64,000 bases of DNA from Pseudo-nitzschia pungens (lineage: Eukaryota; Bacillariophyta; Bacillariophyceae; Bacillariales; Bacillariaceae), in NCBI GenBank assembly GCA_037355855.1, contig CM074768.1, positions 434,001 to 498,000 on the forward strand. Direction: 5' to 3'. Positions 45,501 to 53,657 of this stretch are shown piece by piece (position 1 is the stretch's first letter; each line of letters opens with the position of its first letter). Both the position numbers and the translations under genes were made by a program. Under the pieces are notes generated by a model. The model ran no database searches. It was not told where the DNA came from and saw only the letters and a program-made list of their open reading frames with translations.

Positions 45501-45814
45501 GGGATGATGGAGAAATCTTCTTCCCGCAACAGGAGAGAAATCTCTCGTTTTCTTTGGGAGAAATAGTGGACAAATACATCGGAACACTTATTGATGGGGA
45601 TTTGTCAGATTATGTCTACTCGCTTGGATTATCTAGTGAAGATAATGGAGTTGGATGCCCATCGCCTGATACACCAAATAATGATCGCAGTTTGGGTCAA
45701 TATTTGGGTGTAAATCTTGGGGAGGAAAGCAAACATTTAACGAGAACCGATACTGGGCCACGCTGGAATTCACAAATGACGATTATAAAACACTGCTCGG
45801 GAACAACTGGTTGA
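42596..45814 (+). CDS. Mutator-like (MULE) transposase
   Basis: 1072 residues. An N-terminal zinc-knuckle-like part has C95-x-C97-C98, a KWYLV segment and H142-E-H144, similar to the WRKY/GCM1- or FLYWCH-type DNA-binding domains of MULE transposases. The RNase H-like catalytic core follows. D281 lies in VGDCFHYKEKNYDG, then LPLAWAIIPRENKSQLAW. D344 lies in AFVTDQGPLIHTFDAFF, and the C2H signature is C368-x2-H371 (CLQHLIRSI). The glutamate of the triad cannot be placed with certainty. The C-terminal third is hydrophilic, without the SWIM motif found in many MULE transposases. The ORF ends inside the start of the Ulp1 frame, which lies one base back. Ulp1-type residues (YKTLLGNNWLND) occur before the next ORF's ATG, so the two may make one protein by frameshifting, or one protein may have been broken. 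Confidence 0.93.
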   Translation: MTTINHDDGTNNPAQDDGSGTAGSKKANTDGTVSIRSWHPMTLEEYRRAPPPFSSTTSHLAEDLACYGYNRWGLYIVTTGKTTYRRDRFTRRFKCKCCGIEIVVSCKHPDKEVDPLMNGKNASTTKWYLVPMESVDELTKLHEHALKILPIIERQNILVHFPPFQKYIRDNVAIYPDSKHLKTSVMFKWLAGSQFRTVNPTPGVLLRRAKLSVYKYIQELLPGQHFTTLFHWMQALADVNKDITVMLQSDDKGRFYRCFTATPMANRQYFGTHTTPVFVGDCFHYKEKNYDGVCFVLVTKTIFGDTLPLAWAIIPRENKSQLAWVVQCCIKHGLELDKHAFVTDQGPLIHTFDAFFKQFQVSFRVTLCLQHLIRSIRVKHKTLFTNYRHGKSDNANKHNAWVLQSHQTLTRHIIGASDSISSDSFFGHLIALFSDILDLNVGKSKKECASLILYIIRYDPKLWTVLGNSENYKEDLFICNMKTFAEQFYFLQYIYDLFDESDNVTQALVNTGVCEAATYASNFRYVKRAPMRRHERTPRMGFKRTNLAESVAGKLLANDVRNKLPHSTNVAFVNMYNEAITKFLAKLNNDNGSSVLSSIGQQINVFNSQEGSNHDFTLHGVPSFVTNHNGKDGIRITIRRDVDECTHLFVMKWNHRTSYQMRNAFLSMCEEDILCARDTLRLSTTCQLHVEFTQMRKSICPCFEIGLSVAKRHPCWPLPQTIPVTGTIESLVYHSSSLSSCSRSLFKRSNLDYDFADPFSSSTNCLEIYEPTTVDTRNLHAQHQLSPPPKYSKSTKSKGKRITSNGELTASPFRPGYRRKSKREGGVLSPLAKINRPFTISRQRKLDKTHRQYQRIQNGVLEVDGIDRMNLISDGKQKTKHNVDNCSEPKNFVPLSEIIPGEYILYRISDLARREPYTPDEENIPVDMPPIELCDDDDNSIYSPSRKKILGHGVNQDQIEILNATVDFGDDGEIFFPQQERNLSFSLGEIVDKYIGTLIDGDLSDYVYSLGLSSEDNGVGCPSPDTPNNDRSLGQYLGVNLGEESKHLTRTDTGPRWNSQMTIIKHCSGTTG

Positions 45815-48021
45815 ATGATGTGGTGGTTGGTTTCTTTTGTCTTCTTATTTCCATTGGTGCACCAAAAGAAGTACACGTGTTCCTGCCGCAATTTTTCACT
45901 CAATTGCAAATACACCATGACATGAAATCACGACAAATGTTTGACGAAAAAAAAGCGCTAAAAGTCGATTTTATATACGACGATATAAGCCAGAAGAGAA
46001 TATTTGTAATTCCAGAGTGCGATAATTCTCATTGGAAACTCTTCTTTGGTTATGTAGAGAAAGACAAGACTCTGTCACTGATAGTAATTGACTCTCAAAA
46101 AGAATCCGGGGAACCCCCCAACTGTCAAGAACTGGAAATGTTGCGGTCGTATTTCACCGAACAGTATCCAGGAATAAAATACCGTGATAACGATCATCCA
46201 CACGAGGCTATAAATGAGATATTCAGTTCAGTTAGCAAACAGACCGACAGCCACAGTTGTGGAATATATATGTGCTACAATGCCCGCTGGATTGTTAAGC
46301 AAGCAGCTAATATAATACGGGTAGTAGATAACTACGAAAAACCGAAACCATCTACACACCCAAAACCGAAACCATCTACATATTTGTCGGAGGATGAACT
46401 TTCGTCGTCTGAGGGAGAATCAATGTCGGAGGCAGAATCGTTGTCGATAAATTATTTTGATTTTATGGATCAAGAAGACTTGGTCAGTGATTTTCGTGTT
46501 AACTTCACGAAATTTGCACAACTACTAAAAAAGGAACTACGTGGATACGACATAGGACATGACATCGGACACAAAAAATCGAAAAAGAGAATATTTGAGA
46601 GAAAACAAACAGTAGAACAAGAGGGAGAAAGCAAAGACACACCGAAATCCGGATGGCCGATTATGGAACAAAGGAAACGCGTTCGATCAGAAGAAGATAA
46701 CTCCGGGGGATTGACTACGGAACAAAAGAAACGGGTTCGATCAGAAGATGATAATTCAGATGGATCGAAAACGACTATGGAAGAAAATCAACCGAATCGT
46801 GAATTGTTGGAAGTGTCTATGATTCAGACACCGATAAAACAGACACAACAAGAAGAATCCGAAGACTCAAAGGATATAAAGGATATATCACCGGAAGAAT
46901 CTGGATCCGATGAAGATAATTCCGGGGGATTGACTACGGAACAAAAGAAACGGGTTCGATCAGAAGATGATAATTCAGATGGATCGAAAACGACTATGGA
47001 AGAAAATCAACCGAATCGTGAATTGTTGGAAGTGTCTATGATTCAGACACCGATAAAACAGACACAACAAGAAGAATCCGAAGACTCAAAGGATATAAAG
47101 GATATATCACCGGAAGAATCTGGATCCGATGAAGATAATTCCGGGGGATTGACTACGGAACAAAAGAAACGGGTTCGATCAGAAGATGATAATTCAGATG
47201 GATCGAAAACGACTATGGAAGAAAATCAACCGAATCGTGAATTGTTGGAAGTGTCTATGATTCAGACACCGATAAAACAGACACAACAAGAAGAATCCGA
47301 AGACTCAAAGGATATAAAGGATATATCACCGGAAGAATCTGGATCCGATGAAGATAATTCCGAGGGATTGACTACGGAAAAAAAGAAACACGTTGGATCA
47401 GATGAAGATAATTCCGAGGGATCGAGAACGACTACGGAAGAAAAAGAACCGAATGCTGAATTGTTGGAAGTGTCGATGATTCAGACACCGATAACACAGA
47501 CACAACAAGAAGAATCCGAAGACTCAAAGGATATAAAGGATATATCACCGGAAGAAACTGTTCGATCACAACCAAAGAAATTACAAACCATACTTAAACC
47601 GGAAGATTCCGTCAAATCAGTCCCATCAGAATCAGATGATTCACTGGATGAATTACCGATTCAATTTCCACGAAAAAACAAAAGAAATGTTCGATCACAA
47701 CTAAAGAAATTGCAAACCATTCTTAAACCGGAAGATTGCGTCAAATCAGTCCCATCAGAATCAGATGATTCACTGGATGAATTACCGATTCAATTTCCAC
47801 GAAAAAACAAAAGAAATCCAATACGGAACAGACGTATTAAGAAAGAATTGCCTCTTCAGAGAAAGAATCCTATGATATGCCCAAAAAACCAAAGTGGAAA
47901 AATACGAATGATTGATAGTCGGAATGAACCTGATTCGGTAGGGAAACAAGTAAAAGACGAACCACGTAGGTCGAAAAGAACAAAGAAAACGAAAACTGAT
48001 GTAATTTACGATTACAATTAG
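45811..48021 (+). CDS. Ulp1/SENP-like C48 cysteine protease with acidic tandem-repeat tail
   Basis: From the ATG at 45811 the ORF is 736 residues, overlapping the transposase stop by 4 bp in the -1 frame. The frame is open back to about 45682 and includes NNWLND, the usual entry of the C48 fold. The catalytic set is intact: H74 (DNSHWKLFFGY), D94 (LIVIDSQ), Q144 and C150 (KQTDSHSCGIYMC). After about residue 190 the protein is acidic and disordered, with three near-perfect 73-residue repeats plus a degenerate fourth, then two 43-residue repeats and a basic KRTKKTK end. C48 enzymes remove SUMO or related modifiers. For a transposon it could desumoylate transposase or silencing factors; that role is inference. 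Confidence 0.92.
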   Translation: MNDVVVGFFCLLISIGAPKEVHVFLPQFFTQLQIHHDMKSRQMFDEKKALKVDFIYDDISQKRIFVIPECDNSHWKLFFGYVEKDKTLSLIVIDSQKESGEPPNCQELEMLRSYFTEQYPGIKYRDNDHPHEAINEIFSSVSKQTDSHSCGIYMCYNARWIVKQAANIIRVVDNYEKPKPSTHPKPKPSTYLSEDELSSSEGESMSEAESLSINYFDFMDQEDLVSDFRVNFTKFAQLLKKELRGYDIGHDIGHKKSKKRIFERKQTVEQEGESKDTPKSGWPIMEQRKRVRSEEDNSGGLTTEQKKRVRSEDDNSDGSKTTMEENQPNRELLEVSMIQTPIKQTQQEESEDSKDIKDISPEESGSDEDNSGGLTTEQKKRVRSEDDNSDGSKTTMEENQPNRELLEVSMIQTPIKQTQQEESEDSKDIKDISPEESGSDEDNSGGLTTEQKKRVRSEDDNSDGSKTTMEENQPNRELLEVSMIQTPIKQTQQEESEDSKDIKDISPEESGSDEDNSEGLTTEKKKHVGSDEDNSEGSRTTTEEKEPNAELLEVSMIQTPITQTQQEESEDSKDIKDISPEETVRSQPKKLQTILKPEDSVKSVPSESDDSLDELPIQFPRKNKRNVRSQLKKLQTILKPEDCVKSVPSESDDSLDELPIQFPRKNKRNPIRNRRIKKELPLQRKNPMICPKNQSGKIRMIDSRNEPDSVGKQVKDEPRRSKRTKKTKTDVIYDYN
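46702..47577. repeat. 219-bp (73-codon) tandem repeats in the Ulp1 gene
   Basis: Copies start at 46702, 46921 and 47140 and are almost identical. A fourth from 47359 has diverged. The unit encodes Asp/Ser/Glu-rich sequence with SMIQTPIKQTQQEE and DSKDIKDISPEE. A 129-bp repeat (from 47560 and 47689) follows. Confidence 0.95.
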
Positions 48022-48091
48022 TAAGGATAAATTTCAATAATCTAATAGTAGTTTAATAAGATATCCGTCGGTATTTTATATTACTTCCTTA

Positions 48092-48610
48092 TTACTTCCT
48101 CTTTTTACTCCTCTTCTCTTCCCAGAATATTTTCCATTTGAGCGAACTTTCAAGTACGACCGGATCCTTCCTCGACTTCTCCGTTGCAGTGGCTATGTCG
48201 CGGTCTCGTACTCTCAATATTTCCGAAAATGAGGCAGGGTCCATATACGGACGTGGCTTTAACGAGTCATTCCGATCAACCTTTATCGTTCTCCGAATAT
48301 GAGATTTAACCACAGAATTTCTTTTACGCACATGTGACTTAACAGTAGTTGTAGTTAGTCGTGACGGATTTTCTTTGTTTGAAGAGACACCGGAACAATC
48401 TTTTCGTTGGAATATATCCTTCCATTTTTGTACAATCTCAGCTCTCTGTTCGATTATCATCTGTTGACGTATAGCTTCGTTCCATGATTCGTTTTCGTAA
48501 TTTCTATTACTGGAAAAACGTTTTTCCTTCTCGTTAGTTTCCATCTTATTTGTTTCGTGTTGGTTACTTGATGATTGAACCAAGGTTGGCATTGGCGTCA
48601 TCGGCGTCAT
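48092..48610 (-). CDS. Element-encoded basic hypothetical protein
   Basis: A 172-residue ORF starting at 48610, convergent with the Ulp1 gene. It is rich in Lys/Arg/Glu/Asn, with helices (NEAIRQQMIIEQRAEIVQKW), a Ser/Thr-Arg segment (VKSHVRKRNSVVKSHIRRT) and a strongly basic C-terminus (WEEKRSKKRK). No Cys/His cluster or known domain is seen. The composition suggests a nuclear nucleic-acid-binding or coiled-coil accessory protein, but this is a guess. An upstream ATG-rich start (MTPMTPMP) offers two other starts. Confidence 0.62.
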   Translation of the reverse strand: MTPMTPMPTLVQSSSNQHETNKMETNEKEKRFSSNRNYENESWNEAIRQQMIIEQRAEIVQKWKDIFQRKDCSGVSSNKENPSRLTTTTVKSHVRKRNSVVKSHIRRTIKVDRNDSLKPRPYMDPASFSEILRVRDRDIATATEKSRKDPVVLESSLKWKIFWEEKRSKKRK

Positions 48611-48679
48611 TGGCCCTGGGCTTCGGGATTATTACTGATCGAGGACAGATTTATGATAATAAAGGTAAATAATAAAAAC

Positions 48680-49200
48680 ATTCCAAATATTCGGGTTAGA
48701 TCATTAATTGAAATCAGATTCGAATCAAAAATTACTTTGGATCAGACTTTTTCTTCATTCGTGAATCACAATTTAACATACGATCAGACTATTCGTTAAA
48801 AATACAAGACAAAAAGTACTTGAGAACGGACATCCACTCGACTAATTCCTTCTTAATCGTGACTCAGAAATTACACAGGATCAGATTTTTGTTTATTTAT
48901 GAATCTAAAATTACTCGGGATCGAACACTCACACCGTTCACAAACAACCATATTACTTGGGATCGGACATTCACTCCATTCACGAACAATTATTACGTGA
49001 ATCTAAATATTACATGGGATCGGACTATTACTTGCTCGTGACTTAGAAATAACACAGGATCAGACTTTCGATTAGACCAAGCAACGTAAAAGTACTCGGG
49101 ATCGAACACTCACTAGATTCACAAACAACCATATTACTTGGGATCGGACATTCACTCCATTCACGAACAAACATCATTACTTGGCATTGTACATTCAATG
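48680..49200. repeat. Degenerate minisatellite with GGATCRGAC core
   Basis: About ten irregular copies of an AT-rich unit contain the core TTGGGATCGGACATTCACTC or close variants (GGATCAGACT, GGGATCGAACACTCAC), spaced about 30-70 bp apart. It lies in the gene-free middle of the transposon between two minus-strand genes. It may be a binding array or the promoter of the 48092-48610 gene. Confidence 0.8.
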
Positions 49201-49318
49201 AACTAACTACAGAAAAACTTAATCCGGGATAATTTTTTTTATTTAATTACGAAAAAATAATTGGATCAATTAGGAACAGAATCTTACCACCAGCTTCCGT
49301 TGGATAGGCAAACAAGAA

Positions 49319-50368
49319 TCAAATATGAATCGTTTTCCGTTTACGGTCAACCGGTCTCTCGTCAAATTCACTGTTTAGTCCCTTAAGTACACATAATGGT
49401 GGTTTTGGTTGCCCACACTCGTCTCCGAATACCAGTATTGCATAATTGGCGAGGTTGCACGCAAACTCTTTCTGCTTCTCTATTGCCCCTATGCTTTCTG
49501 ACGACGCTACAGAAAAAATTTTTTTTCCGTTCAACTCCCAGACACAGTAATCCTGGTTACAATGCCAACATTCCTTACGCACCTTGGGTAAAATGGAACG
49601 AAAATTTTTTTGTAACCCGATAATACTTTTGTCAATCTTTTCCTGACTTGTCGGAAAGAAATTTGTCAACCCAACTTCAGCTGAAATCCTTAACAACTGG
49701 TCCCGAATACGAGGCCAAAATGGGGATATTCTAGAATAGGTTGTAAGAAATTGGACGTCGACATCGAACATACGAGTAGGTCGATGTGTCGCAGTTGGCA
49801 CAACTTTTGCCAACCTCTTGTAACCGAGTTGAATGGCCGCAAAATCGTAAAAAAGGGAAAACCCACACTGCCCTGCTGTAATCTTTTTAGGAAAAATATC
49901 TCTATCGATCCGTCCGTAATGCTCCGGGCTTGTAAAAGAATTGATATTATTCACGTTCCAGACATAATCGCGATAAACAACCAACGAACCGACAGACAAA
50001 CGTCTTTCTGTCACTACGTCAGTTTTCCCAATAGAATACGTTGGCATGAATTTGTCCGACAAGATGATGGGTAGAGCTGTCAACAGATCATGTTGAGATA
50101 TAAAAAGTCGACAAACTGTTACTTTCTCAACAACCCGGTGAAACGCACTGTCATCCTCCGCGTAAATATACCACATTTTATGTTCCACGTCTGATGACTG
50201 GTTGTCTGGTAACAATCCGATAGTATCTGTTTCGGAATCGGGGAATTCTGTGAAATATCGAACAATCTGGACACCATTCTCGTCATCTCGATTATGATTC
50301 ATATGACAACTATCATCGTCGGAGTTATCAAGACAAAAGAAGTCAAAATTTGCTGCAGGAAACTTCAT
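49319..50368 (-). CDS. Element-encoded protein with ECWHCNQDYCVWE motif
   Basis: The ATG at 50368 gives 349 residues; the frame upstream has no ATG. The protein mixes hydrophobic and polar segments and ends basic (DRKRKTIHI). Near residue 265-310 is ECWHCNQDYCVWELNGKKI, followed by a helix and NYAILVFGDECGQPKPPLCVLKGL. The C-x2-C-x3-D-x-C-V-W core with a later Gly/Pro/Cys-Val segment recurs, as I recall, in uncharacterised diatom proteins, possibly because such elements are dispersed there. I know of no assigned function. The short upstream interval to the divergent 50953 gene suggests a shared promoter. Confidence 0.72.
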   Translation of the reverse strand: MKFPAANFDFFCLDNSDDDSCHMNHNRDDENGVQIVRYFTEFPDSETDTIGLLPDNQSSDVEHKMWYIYAEDDSAFHRVVEKVTVCRLFISQHDLLTALPIILSDKFMPTYSIGKTDVVTERRLSVGSLVVYRDYVWNVNNINSFTSPEHYGRIDRDIFPKKITAGQCGFSLFYDFAAIQLGYKRLAKVVPTATHRPTRMFDVDVQFLTTYSRISPFWPRIRDQLLRISAEVGLTNFFPTSQEKIDKSIIGLQKNFRSILPKVRKECWHCNQDYCVWELNGKKIFSVASSESIGAIEKQKEFACNLANYAILVFGDECGQPKPPLCVLKGLNSEFDERPVDRKRKTIHI

Positions 50369-50952
50369 TTTGAAGAATAAACTAAATTGTTGCACCAGAC
50401 AAATGAAAACACTGATGTACCGATTTTTATGATTTTTCACCGATTATCGTGCTACGGAAGTATTTATTCAAGTACACACTGCGCAGATAATTCATTGGAG
50501 TGCGTATATACCTATCCACGTGTTGGTCGGTGAAATCGATACAAGATTATTCGTGGATGCAAGAAACGATTGGTTCCCATTTCGAACACATAGGAAATGG
50601 TATATCCAAAATAAAACCGTTGGGATAGCTGGTCACGCGAATACCATGGCGCGCTTTTATGTAATACCGTTAGGATGGGTGGTCGCGCGAACAACATGGC
50701 GCGCTTTTGTTTACACGAACTCATTTCAAACCAAACCAAACCTGCAAAAATTTTCGGGTTTTAATAAAACCGATAGAACACTCCACAGTGGGCAAAGAGC
50801 AATCTGCCATCCCTTGCAATACAACAAGTAACAAAGTGTTCGAGAAACAACAACTAAAACAACGACGTCTATAATCACATAAAACCGAAAAAAAAGAAAT
50901 ACGGAGGAACCACATTTCGTAAAGAATAAAAACTCATTGCTCCAGTCCTAGC
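50369..50952. promoter_or_regulatory. Divergent promoter region inside the MULE with a ~45-bp duplication
   Basis: It separates divergent genes at 50368 (minus) and 50953 (plus). Two imperfect copies of GGTCRCGCGAAYAMCATGGCGCGCTTTT lie near 50630-50665 and 50676-50710, each preceded by an ACCGTTRGGAT-like word. Function as regulatory sites is inferred from position. Confidence 0.5.
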
Positions 50953-53391
50953 ATGTCCGATTCAACCGAGATTACATCTTCGGAAGAAGACAAAGAAGAG
51001 ATCGACGACACCAAAATAGAAGACCGAAGACTCAAAAGAAGAGTGGGAGCTGGCGTGAAACGAAAGCAGACCGATACTCAAATCAGAAGAACATCATCAC
51101 GTAGGAGATTGCGACCACAAAGACTTGGACAAAAGATCAGGCGAGAAGATAGCGATTCTGACTATAAAGACCAATCCAATAGCGAAGACGACGAAGAGAG
51201 TAGCAAGGACCAGGAGGCAACATTGACGGATTCAGAGGCAAATGTAGACCAAGCAGATCTCGTTATACCAGCGAAAGATATCAAACCTTCACGAAAAAAA
51301 TGTTCAGAAATCAGGAAGAAAATTTGTAATTTTTGTACAAATTGTTCCGGACAAAGAAATCAATGCGAACCATGCCCGAAGGATGAGAGATGCAAAACTT
51401 GCAACGGAAAAATGTGCTCATCGTGTTGTGAAGGATGGGTATCCGGACATTTAGAACAGCGAAATTGTTTTTTTGTTCTAGGGATTGGCGACGATGGCGG
51501 TCATTCGGAAATCAAAAACCGAGTTGCAGATTCGTGTAATCGTTGCAAGGAAAAAAAAATAAAATGTGAATTGTGCGACACGGTAAATTGCAAATGTAAA
51601 GGACGCATGTGTAAGAATTGCTGCACTACCTTCGAAAGGGGAACAACAGTTCAATGTGTTTTCTCGCTGAATATGAAAAGAGGACCGAAAGGGAAGAAAG
51701 ATGATCCGAAATCGAAAGATGACGAAGATCAAGATCCTTTGCTGAATATGAAAAGAGGATCGAAAGTGAAGAAAGATGATCCGAAATCGAAAGATGACGA
51801 AGATCAAGATCCTTTAAATCTACTACCCACAGATGATCATTGTCAACTCAACCAATTGCAGGAGAAAAGGAGAAAAATGACACGAATGTTGGAAAAATTA
51901 AAGCGAAGACAACAAGAGTATAATATGTTTAATAAGGAAGTAATGGAAATGGAACAACAATTCGAAGAAATTTTAAGTCCAACCCCAAAGATACTTAACA
52001 ACCTTGCAACTAAAACGCAACAAAGATCGCTGGGTAGCTCATCGAAAAGGAAGCGTGTCGGACAAAACAATTCAAGTGAAGCAACCAAAAGTATGGCTAA
52101 CGAGTTGATGGAAACGCCACCACCGAAATCGGTCAATAAAGACGAGAGTATAGGGGGCGAGCATTCCCACAGACAAAAACACTCAAGTCAAAGAAACAAT
52201 AATCCGGGTAACAACTTGATGAAAAAGTCGCCACCAACCTCGGCGAATAACAAGGACAGTAAGAGAGACATGGGTACCGATCGACAAAACGACTCAAGTC
52301 AAAGAAACAATAATCCGGGTAACAACTTGATGAAAAAGTCGCCACCAACCTCGGCGAATAACAAGGAAAGTAAGAGAGACATGGGTACCAATCGACAAAA
52401 CGACTCAAGTCAAAGAAACAATAATCCGGGTAACAACTTGATGAAAAAGTCGCCACCAACCTCGGCGAATAACAAGGAAAGTAAGAGAGACATGGGTACC
52501 AATCGACAAAACGACTCAAGTCAAAGAAACAATAATCCGGGTAACAACTTGATGAAAAGGTCGTCGCCACCAAACTCGGCGAATAACACGGACAGTAAGA
52601 GAGACATGGGTACCAATCGACAAAACGACTCAAGTCAAAGAAACAATAATCCGGGTAACAACTTGATGAAAAGGTCGTCGCCACCAAACTCGGCGAATCG
52701 TGACGCAGGGATTGGGGGCAGGAATACCAACAGAGAAAACGACATAATTCAAGGAACCAACGGATCATATCAAAGAAACAATATCCCGGGTACCGACTCC
52801 ACAAAGAACCAGCCACCAAAATCGGCGAATAGTGACGCAAGTACTGGGGCCAGGAATACCAACGGAGAAAACGACATAATTCAAGGAACCAACGGATCAA
52901 GTAACGGAAACAATATTCTGCGTACCGACTACACAAATTACCCGCGAGCAAAATCGGCGAATCGGGACGAGAGTAATAGGGACGAGCGTACCGACAGACA
53001 AAAAAAACATGGTGAACAAGGCAGAATCTCCGATTCAGGTAGCGAGGTGATTACAAAATCCAACCATAGCAAGACAGGCAACCCTACCAACGAAGAAATT
53101 CCATATTCCAATGAGAGTAGAGGTGGCAAGAAAACAGAAAACTATGACAGTTTAGAGGACGATGTGAATGAAAAGCGTACCAACAAAGAAAAGAACGACA
53201 ATGAAGCAGCTTCGGGTAAAGCCAGATCTGGAATCACTTTTGATACGGTCGGAAAAACAACTATCACCGTCCAATCGCAGACACCAAATGGCAAGTTTAA
53301 AAAGAAGGTAGATTTGGAAATTGAGATTCCAGATGAATTCGAAACATGGGAATACACCATCAAGTTCCAAAAAGATAAAGAACATGGGTGA
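50953..53391 (+). CDS. Element-encoded Cys-rich protein with tandem 37-residue repeats
   Basis: 812 residues in one exon. The start is acidic/basic and nuclear-like (KRRVGAGVKRKQ; SSRRRLRPQRL). A Cys-rich block at about residues 118-235 has at least 20 Cys in closely spaced pairs (ICNFCTNCSGQRNQCEPC; CKTCNGKMCSSCC; DSCNRCKEKKIKCELC; CKCKGRMCKNCC). It suggests several zinc clusters, one resembling the Cys spacing of fungal Zn2Cys6 domains. A duplicated NMKRGxKxKKDDPKSKDDED segment and a coiled coil (LEKLKRRQQEYNMFNKEVME) follow, then five tandem 37-38-residue Asn/Ser/Pro-rich repeats. The C-terminus looks folded (GITFDTVGKTTITVQSQTPN ... IEIPDEFETWEYTIKF). Probably a nuclear DNA-binding accessory factor; this is inference. 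Confidence 0.78.
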   Translation: MSDSTEITSSEEDKEEIDDTKIEDRRLKRRVGAGVKRKQTDTQIRRTSSRRRLRPQRLGQKIRREDSDSDYKDQSNSEDDEESSKDQEATLTDSEANVDQADLVIPAKDIKPSRKKCSEIRKKICNFCTNCSGQRNQCEPCPKDERCKTCNGKMCSSCCEGWVSGHLEQRNCFFVLGIGDDGGHSEIKNRVADSCNRCKEKKIKCELCDTVNCKCKGRMCKNCCTTFERGTTVQCVFSLNMKRGPKGKKDDPKSKDDEDQDPLLNMKRGSKVKKDDPKSKDDEDQDPLNLLPTDDHCQLNQLQEKRRKMTRMLEKLKRRQQEYNMFNKEVMEMEQQFEEILSPTPKILNNLATKTQQRSLGSSSKRKRVGQNNSSEATKSMANELMETPPPKSVNKDESIGGEHSHRQKHSSQRNNNPGNNLMKKSPPTSANNKDSKRDMGTDRQNDSSQRNNNPGNNLMKKSPPTSANNKESKRDMGTNRQNDSSQRNNNPGNNLMKKSPPTSANNKESKRDMGTNRQNDSSQRNNNPGNNLMKRSSPPNSANNTDSKRDMGTNRQNDSSQRNNNPGNNLMKRSSPPNSANRDAGIGGRNTNRENDIIQGTNGSYQRNNIPGTDSTKNQPPKSANSDASTGARNTNGENDIIQGTNGSSNGNNILRTDYTNYPRAKSANRDESNRDERTDRQKKHGEQGRISDSGSEVITKSNHSKTGNPTNEEIPYSNESRGGKKTENYDSLEDDVNEKRTNKEKNDNEAASGKARSGITFDTVGKTTITVQSQTPNGKFKKKVDLEIEIPDEFETWEYTIKFQKDKEHG
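52184..52741. repeat. 111-bp (37-codon) tandem repeats in the Cys-rich gene
   Basis: Copies begin at 52184, 52295, 52406, 52517 and 52631. The fourth is 114 bp, with one extra codon. They encode SSQRNNNPGNNLMKKSPPTS followed by an Asn/Lys/Asp segment and are near identical, so the array is young. A second repeat type (ITNRENDIIQGTNGS-like) follows to about 52920. Confidence 0.93.
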
Positions 53392-53620
53392 ACTGTCTTA
53401 CCTAAAGTCGACCGAAAAAGAAAAGAAAAAAAATAACCGGAACATTATCGCAGACAAACAGACCGGCAAAACTACAAGAAGCCCCCGAAAACCGGTAATT
53501 GAGGATCAAGTTGAAAGAAGAAATTTGAACACGCGGGTGATCGATGCAACCAAAGCATTACACAAAAATGGAAAAATCGCCGAAGAAAAAAAAAAATCAA
53601 AGTGCAAGTATTGGTATTAA
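53384..53620 (+). CDS. Possible small basic ORF overlapping the Cys-rich gene's stop
   Basis: The ATG at 53384 overlaps the stop of the preceding gene (ATGGGTGA) and opens 78 residues rich in Lys/Arg/Glu/Asn, ending KSKCKYWY. It could be a termination-reinitiation ORF, the old C-terminus of the preceding protein after a frameshift, or chance. No domain is seen. Confidence 0.35.
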   Translation: MGELSYLKSTEKEKKKNNRNIIADKQTGKTTRSPRKPVIEDQVERRNLNTRVIDATKALHKNGKIAEEKKKSKCKYWY

Positions 53621-53657
53621 AAATAGTGAAACGAAATAAAATAGTGATAAAAATATA

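Noticed and set aside
45682..45814. Canonical -1 slippery heptamer between transposase and Ulp1
   Set aside because: I checked the in-frame codons of the overlap and found no X-XXY-YYZ sequence, so programmed frameshifting is not claimed.
46702..47577. Regular repeats that might suggest a CRISPR array
   Set aside because: The units are 219-bp in-frame coding repeats without spacers, in eukaryotic DNA.
52133..52951. 272-codon minus-strand open frame with Tyr/Cys repeats
   Set aside because: It is the antisense reading of the 111-bp repeats in the Cys-rich gene. The repetition comes from the DNA, not from a second protein.
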